From: Mesocentrotus franciscanus | Lineage: Eukaryota; Echinodermata; Echinoidea; Camarodonta; Strongylocentrotidae | Assembly: GCA_037976565.1 (NCBI GenBank) | Contig: CP137681.1 | Location: forward strand, 30,074,707 to 30,138,706 | Direction of reading: 5' to 3' | DNA: 64,000 nucleotides | Shown: in pieces, positions 54,501-63,918 of the stretch | How the letters are laid out: each line of letters opens with the position of its first letter | Numbering within the stretch: the stretch's first letter is position 1 | Notes under the pieces: model-generated | The model's database searches: none | What the model was told of the DNA's origin: nothing | The model's input: the letters and a program-made list of their open reading frames with translations, nothing else | Position numbers and translations under genes: made by a program

Positions 54501-57500
54501 GCTCCACTCCCTGGGGAGTAGATTTCTTTAGTGCTCTGTTCAGTGTACAGTATTGACCTTTGTCTGTAACTCTTATGAGTAGAGATTCCTTTGGATGTTT
54601 GTATACAAGGAATTGCTCTGTATTTACCTTTGTGTCATTGGAGATCCCTTCGCATCCCCTAGCCCATTCATTCCATTGCATGGTGTACTATCAATTAACA
54701 TCCAAGAGATAGACTGAGTTGCTACTGTAACTTTCACATTTGACTGAACCCATTACTGTTGCATCAAGTGACACAGCAATCACCCCCTGCCCATTGATCA
54801 AAATACTCATCCCGTCGCTGCTATGTCTACATGTGTAGTTTTACTTCCAGGCAAAATTGATTTAAACATCCCTATATACATGTACATGTACATGTACAAG
54901 GCTTCATGGGCCAGTCCTAAGCTATTTTGTCCAAAGTTGACCACATCTGAGATTGAAGTACATCTGATTGCTGTAATAATAATAATAATATAAATATGTC
55001 TAGTTTACCCAGGGTAGCCTCATCAGTATTAATACTGTTCTTCCTGAGGGCCCTGCAATCATATCATTACCCTGGCTTTAGCCGAGCTACTATAAAAGGT
55101 GCTCAAGCATTCAAGGAATTTCTTCCTACTGGGTACCCATTTACTGCACCTGGGTGGAGTGTGGCAAATATAGCTTGATATTTTGTCAAAAGACATTAGT
55201 GCTGCGGCAGGACACAAAACGCGAACCATGCTATCCACGGTCTACTAGCCCTACTCAGGGAGATGAAAGGAAGGAGATGAATCTTTATTTTATGACATTC
55301 CAGGGGTATTAAGTAAGCTTAGTTTGCTGCAATTGATCCTCCAAACTCCTGATAAGCAGCGCTCAGACAGCCGCTCGGTACCCGGAGGCTATGAAAATTA
55401 CGCAACAATGAGTGCTCGGTCGTAAATCAGAGCGATAACGCTGGGGTTGGCAGTGCTTTGAAGTCCCATGCTCAACACCGCCGATTTGGCATTCTCGCCA
55501 TCCCTGATCCCTCCACTGTTTTGGGCAATACACTAACATCGATATCTACACATTCTGGCTGCGCAGTCACTCAAGCCTGTGCATATCATATGCGCAGTGG
55601 TTGTATCCGAACGAGGTGATAAACAATGAAGTCCTACGCTTTTGAAACGTCCAAATCCGACCAGATATAGCCAAGTTACACGTTAGGTTATGATTATTTT
55701 GGAAAATATGAAGATGAATATTGATGGACATTTATTCAACCTTGCGCTATGATGTGCATATTTTGATATATTTAGAAGGAAAGAGGAGATTGTAAACGTT
55801 ATACTGATACCATATGCGTGTTTTTGCGTGTTTTAATGTGACACGACTCTGAAGTCTGTCAAAATTCTTGAAACTTTGCAGTAAATATATATATATATTT
55901 ATAATCAGACAACTTTTACCCCATATTGTATTAAGTTTTCCGTAGCAGGAACTCCACAGATACAGACGGTTGTTTCCCAACTCTCAATTTCCCAATCTTT
56001 CAGGTAAAAAAACAAATTTCCTGCCGGGCTTTGGGACTGAATCTCAGGAGCACAAACAGTCGCCATTTTTCATCCCTACGCTGAGCGAAGACGCATGCGC
56101 AGTCACTCCTCGCCTGTCACTTGCTTCAATGAAATTTACGAGAGCTCGCGCTCGAGCGGCAGTAACTCGGATTAGTTGGGATTAGTTAGGAAAACATTCT
56201 GCAGTGTCGGCGTTAAGGATGGGTTCAAAGGGAATACATCAACATTCACCTCCTTCCTTTCATCTCCCTGCCCTACTAGAGCTTGTATCAACTTCAGTCT
56301 GCACAAGCAGAATGTCAAAATCATATCTGCAGCTGAAGTAAAAGTACTGAATCTTTTGAATCACTTTTTATCCCTTGTGGGGATGTCGACCCTGATCCAG
56401 GGACCTGTTTCATAAAACTTGTTATCAATAACAAATGCCAAATTTCTATGACAAATTTTGGTCTCAGCCAATCAAATGCCTTGATTTTCAGTAGCTCATA
56501 ACAGTTATGGATTTTAAAACCTATACAATAAAAAATAAAAGCTGTCACTGTTCCATGTTTGAACCTGTTGTCGACCACTCTGGATCCTTGAGGACAACAT
56601 CCTGTGAAAAAGGAACTTCTTTGCGTAACCTTGTGTACCGAATAGCCGAATTAAATGACAATGTACTACCAGCAAACAGTACAAGACATCAAGAACTCAA
56701 GAACTCCTGGCCAAGCTAAGTGGCACAGACTCATAAAGAAATTCTAAAATTGGATACGAGAAGTTCCTCTCCCAGGTGCAGATATCGATTCAGTTGCATC
56801 AGCTGTATGCACTTTGCTACAATATGCTGTCAAACTACTACTTCTTGACCTAAACTCACTCCAAAAAGTCCTATCCAATGTACTACCAGCAAACAGTACA
56901 AACTCTGAAGGACCCCTGGCCAACTAGTTGCACAAACACATAAAGAACTATTGTAGATTAAATACGAGGAGTCCCTCTCCCAGGTGAGGATGTCGATCCA
57001 GTTGCATCAGCTGTACCCACTTTGCTAAATATGCTGTCAAACTACCACTTCTTAACCTAAACTTACTCCATCCAATAAGCCCTAACCTTTGCCAAATGCA
57101 TTGGCTACCAGTACATGAGGTTTTTCTGACTACTGTTAACCTCCGTATACATGGACAGGCCCTTGGGTACCTTGCTTTAAGATGGTATCAGTGACTCAGC
57201 CCGTGAGATCATTTTAGGTTATCAGAGGCCATGAGATTGGTTGTGCTGAGGACAAGAATGGTCTCACACAGAGATACACGTGTACATGTTTGTCCTTTGC
57301 TATATCTGCACCCGTTCCCCAGAAGCCACTTCCTTCTTATTTATTTGAAACTTTTATTCTACAGAACAGTTTAATACAAAGCTTGAAACGTATCTGTTCA
57401 TCTGAATTTTACTTGTACCTACTGTATATTGATAAATGTCCACTTTTTGGCTTACATGTACATGTAGTGTCAATAATATAGATGAAGATGGTAATCTATT

Positions 57501-60500
57501 TATTATTGGCATATTAATGATCAAAAGTTTTATGTACACATTATTAATTCATATTCTGACCTTTTCCCAATATACCTACAGTGTACCTACATGTATGCAC
57601 TCAGCATTAAGTGTTACAATACAGTGATCTTTCAACTCTCCCTTCCTGGAAGTATCAAGTGGCATCCCACAGGGAACCAAGTTAGGGCCCATGCTTTTTC
57701 TGATTCTTGGTGACTTAGAGTTAATGAGTCTTAATGCACCTTCACATACATGTACATGTATAAACCAGATTCCTTTCTTATTGTAGCTAAGGAAAGATTA
57801 AATTAAAATTGTCATCTACACAGTAGAAATTTGTTTATTGCAGAGAAACCATGAAGAGACGTCAAAAGAATTTTCATAAGCATGTGGGAGTCTACATTGT
57901 CGTCAATTCTTAGAATCCTACATTCTCACATGTCTTGCTGTCTGAGCTTGCATCCCATGGTCGTAAATTCACCATAGGGCAATGTTCTCGCATATTTTAC
58001 ACTTGAACAGAATCACTGGGAGTGTGTTATCACGTCTTTGGCCCCGAACTCAAAGAGCTTGTGCATGATTTAAAAAAAGGGAACTCTAGCTCAGTCTTGC
58101 AGTACAAGTACTTGTGCACGATTTTGAAAGCAGAATTATTCTGCCAATCTCCTATCTAACTCAGAAGATTCCTGTGTAATGTAGAAATTATAATAATGAC
58201 ATAAATTCAGTAATATTATCTTCTCTGTTTATCTCTCTCTCTCTCTCTGTGTCTCTCTTTGTCTCACTATCTCCCTTGCTGTCTCTCTTTCTCTCTTTCT
58301 CTCTCTTTCACTCTGTCTCTCTCTGTCTCTCTCTCCCTTTCTCTCTCTCTCTGTGTCTCTGTCTCTCCCTCTTTTTTTGTGTACAGTGGGCACTTGCCAA
58401 TCTATCGAGAGACCATTGCTGGAGGAGGTGCAGGGTTTTGCCAGGTGATAATCACCACCCCTATGGAAATGCTCAAGATACAGCTACAAGATGCAGGTCG
58501 TAAAAGTAAGTACCAGAGGGAGGGATATTAACAAATATACTCACTATAATCATAAGGGTGTTGCCAGGTTATTATCACTACCCCTATGGAAATGCTCAAA
58601 ATACATCTTCAAGATGCAGGTCGTAAAAGTAAGTACCAGAGGGAGGGAGGGTAACCAGTAAAACACCCTATGGTGGATATATTAATTATCTATGGGATCC
58701 ATGTGTGCAGGGGGTTTTGACTTGTTTAATACATTTCTTCAAAGCTGTTTTGGTTTGTATAATGCGATGATTATAACTGCATTAGTAAAACAGTTTCCAA
58801 TGCTGTGAAATGTTTATACTGTCTGGCATGTGGATCACATACATGTACATTGTAGATCCATATTTTACAAATTCAGCCGAACCTGACCAGGGTCTAAGAT
58901 CACGTCCAACAGAAGGAAAACATTAGACCTTTAGACTAACTTCTTTTTTGTTAAACCTGATTTTGGATGAAAGCGGAAACCTGGTGTTGGGTTGAAATAT
59001 TAATGCTTTAATGCCCTTCTGGCTGTCAGCAGACCATTTGCTATCTTGATCATCATATCCATGTTTGTTGTTAAGTTTAAATGGCTATAGAACCTAGTAG
59101 GTAAACTTCCAGTTTCCTTCATGCATTGTCCATGCATTGTCGAAGCATGAGAAAGACATATGTACAAGGATATCATTGCTCTGGATTTGACTAACAGTGA
59201 TCCTCCTCCCTCTGGAAATATTGCAGTACAGGTGGTTGTTAAAATACAGAAGGGTATTATTTCCAGAGGGGGAGAGGGCAGTGGTAGTAACAGCTGCTAC
59301 CTTATCCCCCTGTATAAGAGGTCAGTGTGTTGTAGAGATGGGCTTCTGATTGGAATGGTTGAAGAGAAATATGAAACTAGGCGAGCTGATTGCAACAAGA
59401 TATGACTGAAGGGATGTCTTTCACTGCTGCTTTATATTCTAGGAAAAGTAACTCCTTTAATAAAGTTCTATGCATTAGTATGTCGTCATCTTCCGAGTCA
59501 TGACTGACTGTTTGTGACCCTGTTGATGATGACGTTCCAACCACTTCTATCCTGGGCATAGCGATTAGCTGACGTTCCAACCACTTCTTCCTGGGCATAG
59601 CGATTAGCTGTGCAGATGTTTTTGCCAGTAATCTCTTTTATTCCGTCAGCCCATCAAACTTTTGGCCTACCACGTTTTCGTTGACCCTCAACATGACCTT
59701 GGGTAATGATCTTCTCCAGGTTGTCAATGTTAGTGTGTGTGCACAATGAAAATTATAGAAAACTATGAATATAGACTTCACACTAAAAGATCTGAGCAAT
59801 TTTGCTGTGGAAAGCTCTAAAAATGAGCTCTAGAAACTAAAACAGGGCTCTTAAGAATATAAGAGAATATAAACAAAGAGTATGTAATTTTAAAAAATAA
59901 ATATCCCCTTCTGTTGCTACAAAATGTACACATTCTTATTTCATAGGAAAATATGGATATACAGTGTAAACCATGAATCTTATTGATTTCTTTACCATAG
60001 TCTCAAAGTTGCAGTAGTAGAATGATGTTAATGTAGACCGAAGAATATAGTTATGGAATGCATTTGGTTAGTGATAAAATCCGGATCTATCCAGTTCTGG
60101 CCCGTTGTCAAATATACAATTACATGTAAACTTGACATCTGTTTCATGCCAATAATAAGCAAAGTTCATTTTACCTATCCCCATCACCATCTGCTGTGTT
60201 TGCAGATTACATCACTGACGTATAGAAATATGTTACAACAGGACTAGCAAAAGTAACAAATCTATTGATTCCCATCTAAATGCAAATTTTATTGATGCCC
60301 ATTCTATTTGAAACGGAAATGGGTAAATCTTTACGTTGCATATGACCACCAGGAAAAGATTCCAAAGACTACAAAGACTCCCAAAGACTAAAAACTCAAT
60401 TTGTGCACTTTCAACACTGGATGAAGCTTAAAAAAACCCCCAAAACACATACATTCTTCAAAGGGGCCATTATACCTTCAAAGTTGTACTTGTACTCAGT

Positions 60501-63500
60501 GTTACATGTACAGTAGGCCTACTTGGTTGATTCCAAACTTGACAAAGAAAAGTTTGGTTGACAGTGGTACAGGTTATGTTTAAGGTCATTTCCCAATAGA
60601 TCATGTGAACTCCATGTACCATGCACATGATTCATGCACGATTCATGTTGGGTATTAAGGTTCGTCCACATGGCAAAGAAAACTGCTGCAGTTTACCGCA
60701 ATGAGTTATGTATTATGATGGTACATTTGTAAGTGAGGATGTAAAAATTATCTGCGGGCAACAGAGGTCCTGCACATACTCACTTTATATGTACAGTGTG
60801 GTATAAGATACATAAATGTGAACTGCAGTACATGTACAGTTTACGTCTTTCGGATGGTGACGTTAAAGGTCGGTCCCCAGACGTAAATAATCATATCTGA
60901 TTGATACACGTCTGTAAAAACCCAATACACACACACACACACGTATGCTCCCCCCGCTCAAGTAAACCACTGTAGTTTCCTGTGACATGTATGTGAACAA
61001 GCCTTTTCTTAAAGCCCCACTGCACTACTTATAGCTACTTGCGCCCTCTATATAGCAAACAATGCCTATTAAAGCGGTGACCGTTGGTCCCCCATGGGTC
61101 CCTTTTTCTTATGTTAATTGAGAGCTGATTTGATGAGATAACCACCTGTCAGTGACCATGCAGGGAGGTCTAATCCCTCCTGGCCAAACTAGTGCAGACG
61201 GGCTTTAAAGCTCAACACTAACAGGTGCCCGGGACACATGGGCATCCAAACTCCCGAGTCTGGAGCTCCAAATCATAGAATTTTCAGGAAACTCAGAATA
61301 TTTTATTTTGATTCAGAAAGTGGAATACGAAAAAGACAAGTTTACATATATGTGAGGGATTTTTAATTAGATAGATAAATAAGAACAAAGCAAAATAGAA
61401 ATAAAGAACAAAAGAAACAAGAAAGAACAAAAGAAAATACAAAAGAAAGAAAGAAAGAGAGAAAGATAGAAAGAAAGATAGAAAGAAAGATAGAAAGAAA
61501 GAGAGACTGAAATAATGAAAGAAAGAATGAATGATTTTTGGTGAGAGCAAGCAGTGTGTTAGCTGTAATGTAGATGAGTCGAGGTAGAGGTGTGAGAGTA
61601 ACACATCCCTGAGGTAGCCATAGGGGGATACCTCAGGTGGTATGGGTAGGCCCATCTCATTTAAGTCAATTATTCATATCTTTATAAGGTGTCGGTAGAA
61701 AGAGGGTGGAACTTCATGAGGTGTCAATTGGAAAGTAACAGGGCAGTCATCTCATGCGAAAACTACACTGAAAACATTGAATTTGAATTTTAACCCAAAA
61801 TTAAGTGCTTTCTGTTCTCTGTATGTACATCTTCATTGTGCATGTAGGTATCTCTATACTTTGAAGGCAATTTTTTTAAATAAAACATGAATAAATTAAA
61901 AAATAAGAAAGTTTGTCAGAATGACTGGCAGGCTTAACTCCATAAAGCAAGCAGGTTTTTAAATATATTTTCTTTACTTACAAATAACAACAAATAGCAA
62001 CAACAAAGGAACAACTTTCAGTTGTCTGCCTCCTAATATATTATATATATAATGCTACATATTAATAGTTTGGACCAGTAAATGTTGAATCTTGCAGGAA
62101 TAAATTTTTTTATTTGCACCAATAGAAGTGTCATGGTACACGCATAGGGGATTTGACCCCGTTCTCACTCACTTTGAAAGTGGTCTTAGTTAGACCGCTC
62201 CAGAGGAACGGGTCTTGAGGAACGGTTTGCGAGCGTTCACACTCCGAGCAGTTTTTTATGGCTCAAACCGCTCCACGAGTCAAAGTGGTCTTGTTGCTAT
62301 GGCAGCTCAGGTCAGCGGGTAAATTTTTTTGCTCGCGGAATACTAAGCGTATGTACCGTAGTACATGTTTCGCGCGCAACGTCACTAGACCACTTCCGTT
62401 CAAAGTACGCTTCCGCTCACACTGCACGTTAGAGCGCTCCAAACCGCTCTTAATAAAACCCGTTCTCAAGACCACCTCCGAGGTGGTCTTCTGGAGCGGT
62501 CCAGAAGTCCACTTCCTGGACCACTTTGACCGTTCTCACTCACCTAAGAACCGCTCCTGAGGAACGGGTCTTAGTTAGACCGCTCCAACGAAGTGAATGA
62601 GAACGGGGTCTAAGTCACCAGCACCAGTGTTATTTGACAAGACATTCATCTACGTTTACCACACTCGACCTAGGTGAGGTAAAAGGGTACCTAGCAGGAA
62701 TTGATTCCTTGAAATCCTAGAGTGCCATTATGGCAGCCATGCTAAAGCTGAGGTAATAATTGTGGAGCACCAGGAGTGTCAAGTCCGACAGATAGGACGC
62801 TATACAAGAACCCAATATTATTATCATATCACATAATGATGAACAGGATGCGATTTGTCACGTTATTCTTCATTGTTCCGGCATTTTGCAATCAAAGTCT
62901 AGCAAGTTTCCATCCTCTCATTCTTCACAGAAGCCCTGCTCCTCAAGCCAAACGGCGTCGGCTCTGTCTCCGTCAACGATCTTACAGCCACAGGCAAACT
63001 CAACCCAGTCCTTGCCCGCTCCTACTCAGCCAACACCCGCACCGTCCCATCATCCGGCCTAGCTATCGCTCGAGCTGATCCAGACCAAGGGGTTCTTTGG
63101 TTTGTATCAAGGTCTTGGGGCGACACTGATGAGGGATATACCATTCTCAATGATCTACTTTCCATTCTTTGCACATCTCAATGCTTTGGTAAGATATAGT
63201 GGGACTTGTTTTGTCATTTATTAGCAGTGAACCACTTAGAACCTCTAACTTCCACCCCCCCACCCCCACATTCGTGTGAGAGATTGCTGTGTGATTAATA
63301 TATTTTTTTTACTGACTTGTATCAGGGGTTAGGGCAACGTGGATGAGGGATGATATATTTTCCATTGCATGCACATCTCAATCCTTCTGTAAGATGTTTT
63401 CCTTGAAAACATCCTCTTTCTCATAAGGGGTGGTAGGGTTTGCTCCCAAAGAAAGTGGCAGTAAACTACAAACATGCCCCCCCTCCCCCTCTTAACCTCG

Positions 63501-63892
63501 AAATAAGAGTTGGACAGCACTGTTCTTGTAGACTGTTTTTGCATTAAATTGAGATTTCGTCGCTGTGATTTTTGTTATGTTTTACATGTTTTTTCACCAG
63601 GACCATCTTGAATATAAAGTTGTTTGAATGCAAATTCTAAAAAAAATCAAATGTAAAACCAAAATACGTGATTTTTTTTTGAGCTTTTCAAAACCGATTC
63701 TATGTCAGCTCCTGTGTATTTTACCATTCCATTCGTCGATAAACTTCATACGTGTAAATTGTGAACATCTGATCTGTGTTGTTTTGTAGGGCTTCCAATC
63801 GGAGGAGACACGGAGAGCTAGTTTCTTACACACATTCGTATCAGGCAGTATAGCTGCAACAACAGCTGCAGTGTCTGTCAACCCTGTGGACG
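37623..63892 (+). CDS. SLC25A22: mitochondrial glutamate carrier, 3' end outside window
   Basis: Seven coding exons give about 257 codons of an SLC25 carrier that exchanges glutamate/H+ across the inner mitochondrial membrane. The match to GC1/GC2 (SLC25A22/A18) is strong: [77 protein letters not shown]. Carrier signatures PIDLVK (repeat 1), PMEMLK (repeat 2) and PVD (start of repeat 3) are present. Every junction has GT-AG sites and matching phase except exon 6, which is two bases short and throws the frame off. The last transmembrane segments lie beyond 64000. SLC25A18 versus SLC25A22 cannot be separated here. Confidence 0.9.
38417..38659. mobile_element. Tc1/mariner-like MITE, copy 1
   Basis: TTAACAACTAAATTATTCAT at the left and ATGAATAATTTAGTTGTTAA at the right are inverted repeats. 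The centre has CTTACATCTAAAAGTATTCA and CCAGTCCA, shared with copy 2 at 39639-39897. TA-type ends are Tc1-like. Confidence 0.75.
38925..39003. repeat. GCGCTTTATAA-(TTA)n dispersed repeat
   Basis: A TCGGTGAAAAGCGCTTTATA core is followed by (TTA)n. It belongs to the same family as 6891-6977. Confidence 0.6.
39639..39897. mobile_element. Tc1/mariner-like MITE, copy 2
   Basis: Same ends and interior word order as 38417-38659, in the same orientation, with about 20 percent differences and an inserted GTACATGTACATC stretch. Confidence 0.75.
41448..41555. repeat. (GA)n tract
   Basis: GAGA runs interrupted by GGCAGACAGGAAGGGGG. Low complexity. Confidence 0.9.
43179..43310 (+). CDS. SLC25A22: glutamate carrier exon 2
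   Basis: The acceptor CCCACAG ends at 43178 and the donor GTAAGT starts at 43311. It encodes the first transmembrane helix and the first carrier signature, [10 protein letters not shown]. It ends in phase 2. Confidence 0.95.
44036..44091 (+). CDS. SLC25A22: glutamate carrier exon 3
   Basis: The acceptor TTTCAG ends at 44035 and the donor GTGAGT starts at 44092. It encodes [18 protein letters not shown], the matrix helix after the first signature. Ends in phase 1. Confidence 0.95.
44299..44469. mobile_element. CAGTCAAACCTGTC-type element, copy 2
   Basis: TTCAAACCTG at the left and CAGGTTTCACTG at the right bracket repeated ACCACCTGTCTACAAAGACC. A TTTGATAATATTAGTGATA direct repeat lies just outside each end (44279-44297 and 44477-44495). 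Confidence 0.7.
44606..44998. repeat. ~197-bp tandem duplication
   Basis: GTCTGTGTAATGTGAAT, TATGAGCTAAT.TCCTTCTGGC and ATCAATCATTGTATAGTAA recur in order about 197 bases apart. Confidence 0.85.
45750..46053. repeat. C/T-rich tract
   Basis: CTCTCTGTCTGTCTCTCC-type low-complexity sequence. The Ser/Leu frames are artefacts. Confidence 0.85.
46230..46488. repeat. TCTCTTTCTCTA minisatellite
   Basis: About 20 copies of the 12-mer TCTCTTTCTCTA and variants end 60 bases before exon 4 of the carrier gene. Confidence 0.9.
46549..46639 (+). CDS. SLC25A22: glutamate carrier exon 4
   Basis: The acceptor CATTTCAG ends at 46548 and the donor GTTCGT starts at 46640, a weaker donor than the others. It encodes [16 protein letters not shown] and NDFFRHLLR, the second transmembrane helix region. 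Ends in phase 2. Confidence 0.95.
47261..48166. mobile_element. ~0.9-kb TIR element
   Basis: TAGGGGCATTTACACTGTCA at the left and TGACAGTATAAATGCGCCTA at the right match at 18 of 20 positions in inverted orientation. Inside, near each end, CCAAACACGCCAAAA/ACACGCCAAAA and GATGTTT/ACATCGCGG words suggest an extended foldback. The open frames in it do not resemble a transposase. Confidence 0.75.
49803..50003. mobile_element. CAGTCAAACCTGTC-type element, copy 3
   Basis: GGAACCTGTCTATTGAGGCC at the left and AGACAGGTTTGACTG at the right, with ACAGGTGGCCTTTCTAGACA inside. Confidence 0.65.
50516..50600. repeat. 17-bp tandem repeat x5
   Basis: TACGCTTCAAAATAAAC is repeated five times without visible error. 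Confidence 0.95.
51354..51800. repeat. C/T-rich tracts
   Basis: CTCTCTATCTCTC and TTTCTTTCTCTC low-complexity runs. Confidence 0.9.
51817..52151. repeat. ~110-bp direct repeats about 224 bp apart
   Basis: TGTTTTCCCGCATCAAAATA through TATGAAGAGGTAGTTGAAAC and ACGTATGCATCTA occurs at about 51817-51928 and 52041-52151. A C/T-rich stretch precedes each copy, so the whole CT tract plus tail was duplicated. Confidence 0.85.
53210..53705. mobile_element. probable foldback element with repeated GCGTTTATCG
   Basis: GCGTTTATCG occurs four times direct (53262, 53362, 53512, 53619) and once inverted (53684-53693). The right end is a hairpin, TTTGGTCGATAAACGCGACC. Three CGAACCCCACTAT repeats lie at about 53298-53340. 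The block is GC-richer than the surrounding intron. Confidence 0.5.
54363..54645. repeat. 131-bp tandem duplication
   Basis: TGCACTCGCTCCACTCCCTG starts at 54363 and 54494 and continues through GTTTGTATACAAG and TTGCTCTGTATTTAC. Confidence 0.85.
54974..55215. repeat. (AAT)n-headed dispersed repeat
   Basis: An (AAT)n run, a TTACCCAGGGTAGCC palindrome, ATTACCCTGGCTTTAGC, then CTACTGGGTACCCATTTACT and CACCTGGGTGGAG. This looks like a dispersed element, probably related to other (AAT)n repeats in the window. Confidence 0.5.
55256..56270. mobile_element. ~1.0-kb hAT-like non-autonomous element
   Basis: CAGGGAGATGAAAGGAAGGA begins it and TCCTTCCTTTCATCTCCCTG ends it, a perfect inverted repeat of at least 21 bp. 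CCCTACT lies immediately outside both ends (55249-55255 and 56271-56277). No transposase is seen. Confidence 0.85.
56655..57085. repeat. ~218-bp tandem duplication
   Basis: CAATGTACTACCAGCAAACA, CTCTCCCAGGTG and CAGTTGCATCAGCTGTA recur in order about 218 bases apart, with roughly 15 percent divergence. Confidence 0.8.
57652..57720 (+). pseudogene. non-LTR reverse transcriptase scrap
   Basis: One short open segment reads [20 protein letters not shown], the conserved RT block (S/G-x-PQG-x-x-LGP) of non-LTR elements. Flanking sequence (57100-57800) has no continuous frame, so this is a fossil. The 56655-57085 duplication may belong to the same old element. Confidence 0.65.
58228..58378 (+). repeat. 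(TC)n tract forming the exon 5 pyrimidine tract
   Basis: 150 bases of TCTCTC with few purines end 8 bases before the exon 5 acceptor AG. Confidence 0.85.
58387..58505 (+). CDS. SLC25A22: glutamate carrier exon 5
   Basis: The acceptor GTGTACAG ends at 58386 after a 150-base TC tract; the donor GTAAGT starts at 58506. It encodes the third helix and the second signature, [17 protein letters not shown]. Ends in phase 1. A truncated duplicate of its 3' part follows at 58558-58651. Confidence 0.95.
58558..58651 (+). pseudogene. truncated duplicate of glutamate carrier exon 5
   Basis: From TTGCCAGG on, the sequence repeats the last 68 bases of exon 5, its GTAAGT donor and the first ~20 bases of intron 5, at a spacing of 123 bases. 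Seven base changes are seen in the coding part; all but one (Gln to His) are silent. The first half of the exon and its acceptor are missing. Confidence 0.85.
59395..59745 (-). pseudogene. 3' end of a LINE endonuclease-reverse transcriptase
   Basis: On the - strand the stretch translates in pieces to a GRPK-like run, then [11 protein letters not shown] and AQDRSGW/VTNSQ-like words, the usual C-terminus of the 'RGRP..W.D.I....LAQDR..W' class of LINE ORF2. Frames are broken. A 47-base tandem repeat (GACGTTCCAACCACTTCT...GATTAGCT, 59531 and 59571) lies within it. Confidence 0.55.
61013..61204. mobile_element. TTAA-targeting MITE, copy 2
   Basis: AGCCCCACTGCACTA and TAGTGCAGACGGGCT ends match copy 1 at 6684-6876. 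TTAA flanks both ends (61009-61012 and 61205-61208). Confidence 0.8.
61375..61525. repeat. GAAA-rich microsatellite
   Basis: AAAGAAAGAAAGATAGAAAG-type repeats. Confidence 0.9.
62155..62610. mobile_element. 0.46-kb foldback element
   Basis: GACCCCGTTCTCACTCACTT at the left and AAGTGAATGAGAACGGGGTC at the right are inverted repeats. GAACGGGTCTTAGTTAGACC and GACCGCTCC words are repeated inside in both orientations, so the whole unit can fold back. No transposase. Confidence 0.8.
62748..62835. repeat. GCTATACAAGAA-(TTA)n dispersed repeat
   Basis: A short dispersed repeat with a GACGCTATACAAGAACCCAA core ending in TATTATTATCAT, just upstream of exon 6. Same broad family as 6891-6977. Confidence 0.45.
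62931..63188 (+). CDS. SLC25A22: glutamate carrier exon 6, with a 2-bp deficit
   Basis: The acceptor TTCTTCACAG ends at 62930 and the donor GTAAGA starts at 63189. The first half ([20 protein letters not shown] to SSGLAIAR) reads in the frame set by exon 5. From GAGCTGATC (63072) onward the family match ([30 protein letters not shown]) is in a different frame. Two bases are missing at about 63068-63075. Without them the reading frame hits TGA at 63116-63118. Exon 7 phase fits only if two bases are added. Confidence 0.9.
63317..63395 (+). pseudogene. decayed partial duplicate of glutamate carrier exon 6
   Basis: TTGTATCAGGGGTTAGGGCA, ATGAGGGAT, TTTTCCATT and GCACATCTCAAT align in order to the 3' part of exon 6 (63102-63188), followed by TGTAAGAT like the exon 6 donor. 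Spacing is 215 bases. Deletions and substitutions have destroyed the reading frame. Confidence 0.75.
63790..63892 (+). CDS. SLC25A22: glutamate carrier exon 7
   Basis: The acceptor TTTTGTAG ends at 63789 and the donor GTAGGC starts at 63893. It encodes [20 protein letters not shown] and AVSVNPVD, the start of the third carrier signature, which is completed in the next exon. Starts in phase 0 and ends in phase 1. Confidence 0.9.
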
Positions 63893-63918
63893 GTAGGCTT
63901 ACACTTTCTTTATCATAT

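Larger units (their letters stand above)
46640..58386 (+). other. glutamate carrier intron 4
   Basis: 11.7 kb. It hosts at least four TIR elements, several tandem duplications, CT tracts and a LINE remnant, listed separately. The rest is AT-rich with TACATGTA words and no recognised gene. Confidence 0.6.

Noticed and set aside
62258..62560. 100-codon frame upstream of carrier exon 6
   Set aside because: It lies within the foldback element at 62155-62610 and has no coding likeness.
62776..63078. 100-codon frame covering part of exon 6
   Set aside because: It is a different frame from the carrier; its start precedes the exon acceptor and it lacks homology.
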